Origin: Delphinus delphis
Taxonomy: Eukaryota > Chordata > Mammalia > Artiodactyla > Delphinidae
Length of the DNA stretch: 64,000 nt
NCBI RefSeq assembly: GCF_949987515.2
Contig: NC_082688.1
Coordinates: 73,598,731 to 73,662,730 of the forward strand
Direction: 5' to 3'
Shown: one piece after another, positions 43,707 through 56,279 of the stretch
Layout: each line of letters starts with the position of its first letter
How positions within the stretch are numbered: position 1 is the first letter of the stretch
Notes under the pieces: generated by a model
Told to the model about the DNA's origin: nothing
What the model saw: the letters and a program-made list of their open reading frames with translations, nothing else
The model's database searches: none
Made by a program: the position numbers and the translations under genes

Positions 43707-46190
43707 ATGGTAATAGGAACATACATATCGATAATAACCTTGAATGTAAATGGATTAGATGCTCCAAACAAAAGACAGGGATGGGCTGAATGGATATAAA
43801 AATGAAACCCATATATATGCTGTCTACAAGAGACCCACTTCAGACCTAGGGATACATACAGACTGAAAGTGAAGGGATGGAAAAAGATATTCCATGCAAA
43901 TGGAAATCAAAAGAAAGCTGGAGTAGCAATACTTGTAGCAGATAAAACAGACTTTAAAATAAAGACTGTTATAAGAGATAGGGAAGGACACCACATAATG
44001 ATGAAGGGATCAATCCAAGAAGAACACATAAAAAATATAAATATTTATACATGCAATGTAGGAGAACCTCAGTACATAAGGCAAACGCTAACAACCATAA
44101 AAGAGGAAATCGACAGTAACACAATAATAGTAGGGGACTTTAACACCCCACTTACACCAATGGACAGATCATCCAAACAGAAAATAAATAAGGAAAGACA
44201 AACTTTAAATGACACAACAGGCCAGATAGATTTAATTGATATTTATAAGACTGTCCACCTGAAAGTGGCAGAATACACTTTCCTCTCAAGTGCACACAGA
44301 ACATTCTCCAGGAGAGATCACATCTTGCATCACAAATCAAGCCTCAGTAAATTTAAGAAAACTGAAATCATATCAAGCATGTTTTCTGACCCCAACACTA
44401 TGGGACTGGAAATCAATTACAGGAAAACTATAAAACACTGATGAAAGAATTCAAAGATGACACAAACAGATGAAGAGATATACCATGTTCTTGGATTGGA
44501 AGAATCAATATTGTGAAAATGACAATACTACCCAAAGCAATCTACAGATTCAATGCAATTCCTATCAAACTACCAATGGCATTCTTTACATAATTAGAAC
44601 AAAAAATTTTACAACTTATCTGGAAACACAAAAGACCTGAATAGCCAAAGCGATCTTGAGAAAAGAAAGCAGTGTTGGAGAAATCAGGCTCCCAGACTTC
44701 AAACTATACTACAAAGCTACAGTAATCAAGAGAGTATGGTACTGGCACAAAAACAGAAATATAGATCAATGGTACAGGACAGAAAACCCACACACATACG
44801 GTCACCTAATTTATGACAAAGGAGGCAAGAACATAAAATGGAAAAAAGACAGCCTCTTCAATAAGTGGTGATGGGAAATCTGGACAGCTAAATGTAAAAG
44901 AATGAAATTAGAACACTCCTTAACAACATACACAAAAATAAACTCCAAATGGATTAAAGACCTAAATGTAAGAACAGACACTATAAAACTCTGAGAGGAA
45001 AAGACAGGAAAAACACTCTTTGACACAAACCACAGCAAGATCTTTTTTGACCCACCTCCTAGAGTAATGAAAATTAAAACAAAAATAAACAAATGGGACC
45101 TAATGAAACTTAAAAGCTTTTGCACAGCAAAGGAAACCATAAACAAGACAAAAATACAACCCTCAGAATGGGAGAAAATATTTGCAAATGAAGCAACAGA
45201 CAAAGAATTAATCTCCAGAATACACAAGCAGCTCATGGAGCTCAATATCAAAAAAGCAAAACACCCAGTTAGGAAGACCTAAATAGACATTTCACCAAAG
45301 AAGACATACAGATGGCCAAGAGGCATGTGCAAAGATGCTCAATATCACTAATTATTTGAGAAATGCATATCAAAACTACAATGAGGTATCACTTCACACT
45401 GGTCAGAATGGCCATCATCAAAAAATCTATGTTCCATATATATGCGTTAGCATACGGTATTTTGTTTTCTCTTTCTGACTTACTTCACTCTGTATGACAA
45501 ACTGTAGGTCCATCCACCCCACTACAAATAACTCAATTTTGTTTCCTTTTATGGCTGAGTAATATTCCATTTTATATATGTGCCACATATTCTTTATCCA
45601 TTCATCTTTCAGTGGACATTTAGGTTGGTTCCATGTCCTGGCTATTGTAAATAGTGCTGCAATGAACACTGTGTTTGTTGTGCAACAGAAGGTACCACAG
45701 TATTGTGAAGAAATTATACTCAAAGAAAGGTTTATTTAAAAAAATCTATAAACAATAAATGCTGGAGATGGTGTGGTGAAGAGGGAACACTTTTGTACTG
45801 TTGGTGGGAATGTAAATTGATAGAGCCACTGTGGAGAACAGTATGGAGGTTCCTTAAAAAACTAAAAATAGAACTACCATATGACCCAGCAATCCCACTA
45901 CTGGACATATACCCTGAGAAAACCATAATTCAAAAGGGCACATGTACCCCAATGTTTATTGTAGCACTATTTACAATAGCCAGGACATGGAAACAACCTA
46001 AATGTCCAACAATAGATTAATGGATAAAGAAGATGTGGTACATATATAGAATGGAATATTACTCAGCCATAAAAAGGAACGAAACTGGGTCATTTGTAGA
46101 GATGTGGTTGGACCTAGAGTCTGTCATACAGAGTGAAGTAAGCCAGAAAGAGAAAAACAAGTATCGTATATTAACACTGATGAAACTATT
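43707..46190 (+). pseudogene. L1 ORF2p with RT deletion and catalytic endonuclease change
   Basis: Starts at ATG 43707. Two stops follow near 43797, then the APE endonuclease is open 43869-44441. GDFNTPL (catalytic Asp and Asn) is intact, but in the conserved SDH motif the His codon is CCC (Pro) at 44391-44393. Near 44420 the text jumps from the end of the endonuclease (LEINYRKT) to just past RT (KTLMKE-like, near 44430), losing about 1.7 kb including FADD. The C-terminal third follows, is interrupted by the insert at 45431-45738, and resumes to about 46190. Confidence 0.9.
45431..45738. mobile_element. Nested chimeric retro-insertion inside L1 ORF2
   Basis: AAAAAATCTAT lies at 45420-45430 and again at 45739-45749, and the host ORF2 resumes after it, so this is a target-site duplication. 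The inserted 308 bp consist of an inverted L1 ORF2 3' segment (45431 to about 45672, minus) followed by about 66 bases I do not recognise (TGTTGTGCAACAGAAGGTAC onward) that end in an A-run. The shape resembles a twin-primed insert whose 3' part is not L1. Confidence 0.8.
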
Positions 46191-46519
46191 TGTAAGGCAG
46201 GAATAGAGATGTAGATGTAGAGAACGGACATGTGGATACAGTGGGGGAAGGCGGGGGTTAGATGAATTGGGATATTAGGTTTGACATAAATACCCTACCA
46301 TGTGTAAAATAGATAGCTAGTGGGAACCTGTTGTATAGCACAGGGAGCTCAGCTCGGTGCTCTCTGATGACCTAGATAGGTGGGATGGTGGCGTGGGTAG
46401 GAGGTCCAAGAGGGAGGGGATATACGTATACATATAGCTGATTCGCTTCATTGTACAGCAGAAACTAACACAACGTTGTAAAGCACAATTTTACTCCAAT
46501 TAAAAAGATAATGATGCCT

Positions 46520-49384
46520 CAAAATAAGGAGCCCTATATATATGATCAATATCAATCATATGTTTACCAAGTCCAGTAGTTTCTAATGCCAAAATGGGTT
46601 ATATTTTAATAATTTTAAATGAAACTGAATGCATATTTTGTTATTATTTGAACAGAGAATTTGTTCTTTCTTCTTTATGGAAACTAAACTACAGTTTCAA
46701 TAAAATATAAAGTAGTAGTATTAAATGTGAAATTAGATAGATAGAATTAATGTGTTGGGTATACTGATGTAAAAATCATAACAAAAAGCTTTATAAATCC
46801 TGACCTTCAAGGACTGTAAACAAGTAAGGCATGTTACATCCAGTTTTAAAAGTTTGGCTTCTTCTGGTGCCTAAAACTATAAACAAGAATGCAAGTTACA
46901 AATGAACCAAAGACTTGTACTTTTGGCCACTGATGGGGTAATTGGTACCAGACTAGTACTTCTGCCATTTAAAAAAAACCCAAAAAAAGAAACCCCAAAA
47001 AAGCACCTTAGGAAACTGGATTAAATATATGAAAAATATATTCTTATATTGGACAAAACACCATACTGGATTGTGATTCATAAGGGGAGAAAAACAAAGG
47101 AGATGATTGCTATGATCATGCTGGCTTTCTGTCTGGAGGCATCTTCCAGATCTTAACACATAGAAGAGAGAACCAAACCAAACCAAAGCAGTTTCACTAC
47201 GCAAAAGAGACAGATATAAGAAGTCAGGGAATCAGAGACAGCTAGAATTTGATGTGCATAGTACTAGATGAGAGGGAACTACACAGACAAAAAGCTCCAA
47301 AGATCTACACACATGTTCCATAGTCTTTGCCTGAATACTAAGCTGTGCGTGTGTGGAGTAAGATACCACCAGTCTGATTTCAAGTAACTTTTAACCTCCT
47401 GATAAAAGTTATTTTAAAATTGCAAATTCTTAAAATTTATTCATCAGATGCTCCAGTTACAAAATAAAGCGTCATAAAAATATGAGGATACATTGAAAAA
47501 CTAAGAACAAATAATGAAAAGAGATGAAGCAAAAGGAAATTTACTGCCCAGGGAGTGTCAAAATGAGTGAGCAGATTTACAAAAGTACACTTGACCATTT
47601 TGCTAAGTGTAGAACTGATTAAATGCATGTAACTGCAAACTCAACAAATGCCAGGTGTTATGAACCCAGAGCATAATGGTCCAGACCTAAGTTATTCTAA
47701 TGCACTTTGAAACCAGTATTTCAGTACAGAATTGAGTTTTTGTCATGTTGTTTGCATTAGCAACTTTTCACAGTTAATACACTAAACTACCTTTTTTTTT
47801 TTTTTTTCTGTCAGTTATTGCCTTCTGTAGCAACTTCCACCTAGACACTCTCTGGTTTTTTGTTTGTTGTTGTTGTTGTTTTGTTTTATTTTTCCTATTG
47901 CAAGGTTTAACTAAGACCAGACTCTGGGCTTTAGTCCCCCAGTTGTGGGTAGAGTATGGTATGAGTCTTTCTGGCACCTAATGCGCCTGCACAAAATCCT
48001 GTGCATCCTTGGTCTCAGGTTCCCTGTCTAGCTACTCAATTGCCAACTGGAACCAGAGCACAATGCTGAGGCTCCACCCACCTCTCGAGGGCACTGACTC
48101 CTTACCAGGTTCCTGATTGTTTCCAGGGAGCTAGATCCTATGTCCTCTACCCCATGGATGAAACTCTGCTCCCTGACGGGAACAATTTTTAACAGGTTGA
48201 TATTCCCCTATGATGATACCCTCAGTGGCACACTATAATCCTGAACTACTTTAAAAATACAGCTGCCTGCATTACAAGTCCCTTGGAAACCAATCACAAT
48301 CCAAAGCAAGTTCAACTTCGTTGAGAAGGAGAGATGGAACAAGAGAAGTCATGCATGTGTAAACAATAATGAACTATTCTATGACTCAGTGTACAATAAA
48401 TGCAACATTCCAATGTTTGTATCAAAAAGCTTACTGTCCAGAGAGACAAAGATTCTAATACCTATCAACTTTCAGATTGACCACCATCTTTTATATAACA
48501 GAAGAACTCAGGGGCTTCTTTGGATTGGACATATAAAAAGCGACCTGGTCTGTAATCCACTGGTTTGCCTTATTATTTCTGATACATGAAACCACTATCT
48601 GGCAATGGTTTCCACCAGTAATCATAGACTACCATTGTGGGCAAGACAAAGAGATGTCCTCACAGGATAGTCTCAGCTCATCATAATCCTGACTTCAGAG
48701 ATTCTCCCTGAGTTTCTAAAGCTGAGGAACAAGAAGTACACTTCCAGAGACATCTACACAGCCATTCCATGGTAGAAGTCCTAGGATCCTTGGGCACTAA
48801 GTGTGAGCAGAATACAGAACTCTACCACAGCTCAGTTTTTACAGAAAACTGTAGACTTTTTCAGAATTCCATCACACCCTCTGATGTCCAATTACATTCT
48901 TCTTTCACATGGAGCACCTACCTCCATCCCCATCTCTTCCTGAACAATTCAACTCTGTCATCTCAATAGGCCCACTCTTTCCAAACAAAGGCCTTTTTCA
49001 AATCTCACTTGAAAGTACTGGAAGCCCAAACCTTAAGCAGGAAGGCCTCAGTCTTCTCTTTAAAACATTCTTTTCACTACTCAATGTTGTAACAACAGTA
49101 GCAACAATAACAACCAAAATGGTATAAGGCCCCATGTTGCTATTGTAAAACGATGGATAATTTTCATTGAAATTTACTGTGTTCGTGGCATTCATCACTA
49201 TCTGCAGTTCTGCTTTGTAAGATTATTTATTCATCTATTTATGTTGGAACCTTGCACTACACTCTCCATTTTGTCCATGACTCTATCCTCAATACCAAGA
49301 AAGTTCCCCATATATAGGAAGTATTCAATACATATTCTATTCCACTCCTTTGCACTTGCACTTATTCTCTTTTGTAAAAAAATA
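46520..49384. other. Unique AT-rich sequence, no gene seen
   Basis: No gene is seen. An A-rich run is at 46970-47001, a T-run at 47792-47808 and a (TTG)n run at 47863-47880. Open frames here are short, with no domain. Confidence 0.5.
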
Positions 49385-49711
49385 ATAAACAGAAGCCTCA
49401 ATTAAATAGAGTTGGGAGAGCAGAAGAGGGAGTTGTCACAGCCTACGACGACAGCAGAGCCCAACAGGAAGAAGAGAGACACCTCTTCTTTCCTGGCAAG
49501 AACAAGCCAATGAAAAGCCATGAACTCTTTGTTTACTGTAGCCCTCCCAACTTTCTTTTCTTGTCTATGAAAGCATTCTTCTTTCCTTGACATGTGGAGA
49601 CTTGCTTGCGGCTCGCCATGATTGCAGCCCCCAAACTGTAGTTCTCTGCTGATCCCAAATAAACCCATCTTTGCTGGAAAAATATCTGGCAGTCTATTTA
49701 TTTCAGGTCAA
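49385..49711 (+). mobile_element. Probable ERV LTR remnant (class I-like)
   Basis: The stretch has the order expected of an LTR promoter and R/U5: a CCAATGAAAAGCC box, a TCTATGAAAGC TATA-like site near 49566, then CCCAAATAAACCCATCTTTG with a poly(A) signal near 49658, and an end at ...AGGTCAACA. The CHR-2 SINE inserted next to this end. The 5' end is not clear. I cannot name the family; no viral coding sequence is adjacent. Confidence 0.5.
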
Positions 49712-49719
49712 CACTTTCT

Positions 49720-49936
49720 TTTTTCTTTCTTTTTTTTTTTTTTTGCGGTACGCGGGCCTCTCTCACTGTTGTGACCTCTCCCGTTGCGGAGCACAGGCTC
49801 CGGACGCGAGGCTCAGCGGCCATGGCTAACGGGCCTAGCCGCTCCGCGGCATGTGGGATCCTCCCAGATCGGGGCACAAACCCGTGTCCCCTGCATCAGC
49901 AGGCGGACTCTCAACCACTGCGCCACCAGGGAAGCC
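49720..49936 (-). mobile_element. CHR-2 type SINE with 11-bp TSD
   Basis: Minus-strand copy. CAACACTTTCT lies at 49709-49719 and 49937-49947. The T-rich tail (TTTTTTCTTTC then T13) is interrupted. CpGs are well kept (GCGGTACGCGGGCC), suggesting youth. Confidence 0.94.
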
Positions 49937-49947
49937 CAACACTTTCT

Positions 49948-52692
49948 ATTCCTCTTCCAATACTGTCCCTGAATATTTTTCCTACTCCTGCATTAATCAA
50001 TGTACCTAAAAATCTCATATTGAATGTAGTCCATAGAGTTTTCCTAGTAAATTCTACTAATTCTTTCTCCTTGATCCAGTCATTGATTGTTCAAATTGTA
50101 CAGGTGTCACATATGCACAAACATATTTTTTCTGTGCCAAATTCATTATTCGGTCTAATAACTTGATTTTGGATAATACTTTGGTAAATATTACCAAATT
50201 TAAACAATCAATAGATGAACATTATTATTGTCTTTTCATTTTCTTTTCTATTATCCTAAGTTCTCACATTTGATTTTTCACCATTCAGTCATTTGCATGG
50301 GAAGTCATTTTGGAGTTCTACCTACTGTAAAAAATGTAGTCCCTTTTTTTCTCCATTAATGTTGCTTTTCCCATAAGAGAGCAGAGGATTTTAAATAGGG
50401 CATTATATGCAAGGAATATGTCATGGATATTAGGTGTTGACTTTTACTTAAAAGTTAAACATCAACCGATTAATGTATAGAAGGGATACACATCATGGGA
50501 ATCAAAGACTGACCCCATTGTAGTAACCCAATTCCATAACATAGCTTAAAAAAAAAAGGAAAAAAGAATACTGTATTAGGAGCAACCTGGTTCTAGTCTT
50601 GGCTTTGCCACTTTTGGCAAAGTTTTAGGTTCTTTATAACCTGACTAGTTTGATGTAGTTTTCAAACATTTTTAAACAGTGGAATCAATTTTCCAAAGAA
50701 ATCTTTCAATATAACGCATTAGATTAAACAGGTAAAGCGAAGGTGTTCGGATTAAAGCTGAAGAGGGAGATCTGGGGGCCTGGGGGCCTCCAAAGAAGTA
50801 TGTCCACCTACTCTTCTCGCAAGACCTTTCACTTAAAGCAGCTTTCAAAGCAACTCCATGGAACACAGTTTAAATGAAATGCTCTTTAAAGTTTCTTCTA
50901 TCTTAACCTCTTACGATAAACTGTAATAACTACACGTATCACAAAGACTGAGCTTTTTGTTATTATTTTTATTACTGTTGTTATTTGCTTTTCTCTTAGG
51001 GTAGAGTACAATTATGATTCATTAGGAGAAGGGAAGCTATTCTTTTTTTTCTCTAATCAATTATATGACCAGAAGACATGTCAATTCATTGCCTGGAGTC
51101 CATGGGGACATTTTGACTGTCAGCTAGAATCCTTTACCTTTGAATTGCACTGGCATAAAATGGGCCCAGATTCCAGTGCTTTATTTTGTGTATGCAAATA
51201 TTCTAGAGACAAATTCAAAGGCAGAATTAGTTCTGATCATTTCTCTTTCCCGGGGTTGGGAGGAAGAAGACAGAGTAAGGGTGAATGTTCATTCCTTTAA
51301 ATTAGTGGCAACTGAAATAAAATGTAAGATCCCTTTGAAATGTAGAAAGTGTTCAATCTCTAGACCATCTGCAGCAAACACTCCTGCACCCCTGGAAACA
51401 GTGTTATGCCACAAACTAGGAACTTCTCCCAAGTTACAATTACGTGATTCAAAACAGGTAATTTTCACCCCAATCTCGACTTTTCATTCCAGGTCTTAGT
51501 TAATGCTGTCTTGATGGCTGCTGTTTGATGAATCAGCTTTCCTGTTAACTAGAGGTGCAGGGCTATCATCTAATGAAAACAGTCTGTATTTTATGGCTCC
51601 CTGGGCTGCAGTTCTGCATATTAAAATGGAATTTCAATCTCACTGTTAGAAATAAAATCAAAAATAGCATCTGTGGTTTGAACAGAACTGAGAAAAATGC
51701 TGCTCATTTAATTTTAACAATATTTTTCATGCTAGACAGTATAAAGAAGAAGCCCTGGATATAATTTTAGAATGCCTATAAATTAGAAATAAATTGGTAG
51801 AAACCAACACAATAGTTCAGCGCATGGGTTAGTTCATTATATCTACAAATTTAAATGCTAAAAGTTTTTTGCTTTCATTAGGAGTTTGCCAAAATGTTCA
51901 CAAATTAAGGTTTCCTACTGTTCTTCAAATTGCACTGGTAGCAGGTCACTTTCCACTCCTCCTGTTGCAAGTATTGGGCCTCTCTGATCACTGTCCGAAA
52001 GTTTCTTATCTCTCTAGGCATAAGTGCACATTCAATCAGGAAGAGGAATTCAAGAAGAAGATGAAAGAGAAATGAATTAATTGTTATAAAGACCAATAAG
52101 CAATGTCAGCAAAGTTACAAGGCAGTGTTTGCAGGTAGAAAGGACTCTTTTTTCTTTGGCAAGCTGAAGGGGTGTAGGACTGAGCGTTTAAGTGTCTTCT
52201 AAAAAAAAAAAAAAAAAACTTGAATATAGGAATTATTAATATCTTTTTTACAGATGAGGAAATCTAGGCTCAGAATTTCTAAGTTAGTTTACTTATCAAT
52301 TGTCAACCTATGACCTTTTCACTTTCAATGCCCAGGATCTTTGGGCATGAGCAGCCCATCCTAAAATATTCTGCCATAATTAATTTAACATCTCTACATA
52401 TTATAAAGAAAATGAGAAAAGTTTTTCTAACATTTTATGAACAAAGAAAATATAACTAAACATTTAAGGAATTTTCATAGCTTTATCAATATTCCATATA
52501 AACTTGATTTGCCTTGTTAAACACAGTCAATGCAGTAATTTCCTGGAGTACTTACAAAAATGTTTAGGCAACAATTTAAACTCTAGCATGAGTCCAGCTC
52601 ATTGTAGAGTGATATAATAATCACTATATGCTTAGGGTCAAGTTGAAAGAAATGAGTATGTGGGTAATACAGAATCATCTAATGTTAAAGTA
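49948..52692. other. Unique sequence, no gene called
   Basis: A weak plus-strand MIR-like piece is at 50570-50620. An A-run is at 52201-52219. Open frames at 51140-51499 and 51869-52075 have no domain that I recognise. The 51000-52100 part is free of repeats I can see. Confidence 0.5.
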
Positions 52693-52706
52693 TATGGGTC
52701 AGTTTT

Positions 52707-53026
52707 TTTTAAATTAATTAATTAATTAATTCTGGCTGTGTTGGGTCTGTTGCTGTGCGTGGGCTTTCTCTAGTTGTGGCGAGCGGGGGCTGCTCTTCGT
52801 TGTGCGTGGGCTTCTCATTGCGGTGGCTTCTCTTGTTGCGGAGCATGGGCTCTAGGTGTGCAGGCTTCAGTAGTTGTGGCACGTGGGCTCTAGAGCACAG
52901 GCTCAGTAGTTGTGGTGCACGGGCTTAGTCGCTCGATGGCATGTGGGATCTTCCCGGACGAGGGCTCGAACCCGTGTCCCCTGCATCGGCAGGCGGATTC
53001 TTAACCACTGCGTACCAGGGAAGTCC
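52707..53026 (-). mobile_element. CHR-1 type SINE with TSD
   Basis: Minus-strand copy: the tail is seen as (TTAA)n at 52711-52729, then the body with GTAGTTGTGG repeats, box B reversed at GGGCTCGAACCCGTG, and a head at ACCAGGGAAGTCC. The flanks TATGGGTCAGTTTT (52693-52706) and TATGGGTTAGCTTT (53027-53040) match at 12 of 14. Confidence 0.93.
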
Positions 53027-53679
53027 TATGGGTTAGCTTTTAAGTGTAGAAGAAAGAGATTCATTGGGGTATGTGCCTTTGTAGGATTCAAGCTGTGTCT
53101 TAAAGCAAGAATAAGATTTATGTATGTGAGTATGGGAATGGGGTTAGATTTTACATAACAAGGTGATATTGAGATGATGACATGGTACAATTCCATAATT
53201 TCTAATCTTCAATTTTGAAATCTAAATAGTTCTGAAAACAGAAAGTTTTTATAACTCATTTATTGGTAAAATAGGACCTAAACTGATGGAAGGATTTTAA
53301 CAGTCTTTATGTATTCCACTTGGTGTAAATCTTTATATATTTTGCTGCAGAAATATTAATGTTTTGTTGTTTTTGTTTAAAGATGTTGCCTCAGATCTAA
53401 TGGGGGTTGTTATATAATATACCGCTATGCCTCCATTAGTATCTTTCTTAGATCTAAAATTTTCTAATTCTTTTATACATCTGACACCAATTTTCTGGGT
53501 AAGGGATTATAAACATTTAATTGTATTGGGAGGAAGAGAAGGAAAGAGGACTAAGACATTGAGGAGCCAGAGGGGATGGTGTACAATGAAGGAGATGACA
53601 CAGAACCTTAAAGATAGGCCAATGGTAAGAACTGATGCAGCAGGCACTAGTTAGGTGTTACTGATTCTTCATGATGAGT

Positions 53680-53880
53680 GTATGGGAACATGGTAAGGTC
53701 ATGGATAAGCTATTTAACTTCCCAACTCCTCAGTTTCCTTATCAATGAAACAAAGATAATAATAGTACCTACATTATTAGGCTGTTGTGAACATCAGTTG
53801 TTCTAATACACGTATACCACTTAGAAGAGTTTCTGACATATACTAAGAGCCTGATAAATAGTACCCTTGACTATCATTGT
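53680..53880 (+). repeat. MIR SINE relic
   Basis: TCCTCAGTTTCCTTATCAATG, then GATAATAATAGTACCTACATT and TAATACACGTATACCACTTAG follow the MIR consensus in forward order. Confidence 0.85.
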
Positions 53881-54999
53881 CATTCTAGGACTAGTGACAC
53901 TAAGTAAGATAATTAAGGATAGAAACAAATCACAAGGTTGACCCTAAAGTTTATTTTCTGGAAGACTGGGGAAAGATGGCCTTATTATACTAGAAAGAAA
54001 TATAAACACTTTTATGGCTTCATTTGTTCACCTCAGAGCTTGAGGGTAGATGCTCTGATTTTTAAAAACATACAGAAAAGCATCATGGAAATTACTGCCT
54101 GTTAAATCAAATGCAGTGGAAATAATAAAGCATATATTACTAAAATCATACAGATCTCTAGCAGATGTTAGATTCATGATATCCACTTGGATATCAAATA
54201 GGCAAGTTTAACTAGATAGAAAGTTTGCAGCATTGTTTTGTCTTTTTTTCATAAAATGATAAAATATTTGGATGACAAAAATACAGTCCCTTAATTCTAT
54301 AATTCAAATATGGTCAATTTTTTTGGACATAACCTACAAGGCAGAGGAATATATATATATATATCCTGGATCACCACAGAGTGAAGCTCCGGGAAGAGTA
54401 GGCAATAGTCCACAAATAGAGAACAGAGAATTGTCCTAGTGGAAAGTTGAAAGCATACTTTATTTTAGAGACCCTGCATTCAACTGTAGAATTCATCCTC
54501 TTTAAAACACCCATGACAGGTAAAGTCCATAATCACTAGGTGAGCTAAATTTATTTTTCCACTTGGATGTGTCATACTTAAAATATTTATTATTCTAGCC
54601 CAGAATATAATCAAACATTTTCTTGAATATTCCCAATAACTATTTTGATTAACCAAAAAGATAATCTAGTGAGAAATATTTCGCATTATATAGGGATTTA
54701 CTAGAAAATATATTCTAATAATGAAAGTCTGTATCATAAATTCTGTCTTCATCCTTCCACTAAAATAATTCTCTGACCATGCTTAATTAAGCACCTAACA
54801 ATCATGGAGCTATTTCTTGCACATACAAATATAAAAGACATAATTCCTGTGTTCTTTGAGGTCACAGCCCAGTGTCCCAAGATTAGATTCCACTGAGCAT
54901 CGTAACCCACCAGTCTAGAATAGATTCCTGACCTGATTGATGGCTTTAACTCGCTTAACAATAATGCTGGATTTTCTCTGTTATTGGTGTGTTCAAGCA

Positions 55000-55190
55000 C
55001 CTGGGCTATAAAGTTGTCAGATTGTAGTTCAGATTTTTAGCCTGTCACTTACTAAGTTTTTGACCTTGGACAACTTAAATTTTCTGTTGCCTCATTTTTC
55101 TTATTTATAAATAGACATTATGATATCTTTCCTACAGTTCCACTGTGATGACTAAGCATGTGTAGAGTCCAGTGTAGTGTCAAGAATGTA
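55000..55190 (+). repeat. MIR SINE relic
   Basis: CCTGTCACTTACTAAGTTTTTG, TTGCCTCATTTTTCTTATTT and CCACTGTGATGACTAAGCAT match MIR forward order, diverged. Confidence 0.75.
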
Positions 55191-55429
55191 CTCAAATATG
55201 AATTCTCATTCTGATATCAATGTTTCACCTTGGTTTTCTCCATCCCTTCAGTTCCTTCCTGTGGCTTCTTGGTTCCTGATGTCAGCACAGTCTTTTAACC
55301 ACCCTGATTGCTTTACCCGTTAATGATAAAAGTAATAAACTCTTGTTAACTGGATCCTTACTGACTTTTCTACACTAACACTCATATCAAAGGGGATCAA
55401 CAGAGTTGAACATGTGCCTAAAATATAGT

Positions 55430-55680
55430 AATAGCAATTTTTTTAACTGCTTATTTTGCATTCAGGTGCTATGCTAAATACTTATACACATAATTTCTCA
55501 TTTTATCCTTATAATTAAAGAGTCAGATGCTGTATTTTTTTCCTATTTTGTAGGTAAATAAGACTCAAAGAGATTAATAAATTACCTAAGGTTACAGGCC
55601 TAATAATTGATAGCACCTGATTTTAAACCAGATACTCCTGACTCCAGACCTTTGCTCTGCCTGAGACATGGTATAACTAT
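55430..55680 (-). repeat. MIR SINE relic
   Basis: Reverse order MIR: TTTCTCATTTTATCCTTATA, then AAATAAGACTCAAAGAGATT, ACCTAAGGTTACAGGCCTAA and CTGACTCCAGACC. Confidence 0.8.
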
Positions 55681-55741
55681 GACAGTCCTCAAAGGGCCCA
55701 TGTGTTTCAGAGGTCTTGTCACAAACTTAAAAACTATGTCA

Positions 55742-56279
55742 TATTCATTTCCTATTGCTGCTATAACAATTTACCACAAATTTAGTAGGTTAAACAACAC
55801 AAATATTAATTTTCTTATAGTTTTGGAGGTCAGAAGTCCAAAATTATTTCAACTGATTGAGCTAATGTCAAAGTATTGTCAGGGTTATTTTTTTGTTTTG
55901 TTTTTGTATTTTGCTTTTTGTTTGTTTGTTTGTTTGAAGCCCTGAGAGAAAAATATCAGCTTCTTTGCTTTTTTCAGCTCTAAGGGCTGCCTGTATTTCT
56001 TGGCTTTTGGCCCCCTCGTCCACCTTCAAACTGCATTACTCCAGCTTTTGCTTTTGTCATCACTGTGCCTTCTCCTAGATTTGGACTCCTCCTGTATCCC
56101 TCTTATAAGGACAGTTGTGATTACACTGAGCTCACTGGGACAATCTAGGTTAATCTCCCCATCTCAAACTCCTTCATTTAATCACATCTGCAAAGTTCCT
56201 TTTGTTATATAAGGTGACATAGGTTCCGAGGATTAGAGTTTGAGTACATTTGGAGGGCCATTATTTGGCCTGTCACATA
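55742..56279 (-). mobile_element. MLT1-type MaLR LTR
   Basis: On the minus strand the LTR begins TGTGACAGGCCAAATAATGG near 56279 and ends near TTTCCTATTGCTGCTATAAC on plus. Internal hallmarks on plus are TATAAGGACAGTTGTGATTA, AATCTCCCCATCTCAAACTC and AGGTTCCGAGGATTAGAGTT. A (GTTT)n run at about 55917-55937 interrupts it. Non-coding relic. Confidence 0.8.

Larger units (their letters stand above)
41445..46503 (+). mobile_element. L1 with both ends and TSD, internally deleted, with nested insert
   Basis: The flanks AAAGAAAATGATGCCT (41429-41444) and AAAGATAATGATGCCT (46504-46519) match at 15 of 16, so both original ends are present. The order is GC-rich 5'UTR (41445-42782), ORF1, ORF2 with most of RT deleted, and a long-type 3'UTR ending ACTCCAATTAAAA. 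The length of 5.06 kb includes a 300-bp foreign insert at 45431-45738. The short tail is decayed. The element could not move by itself. Confidence 0.95.

Noticed and set aside
45431..45672. Simple local inversion of the host L1 segment
   Set aside because: The host ORF2 is not missing this segment (it is present at about 45950-46190) and a TSD flanks the block, so it is an insertion from another copy.
51140..51499. 119-codon plus-strand frame considered as a host exon
   Set aside because: No domain and no convincing splice-site pair in frame; kept as unassigned unique sequence.
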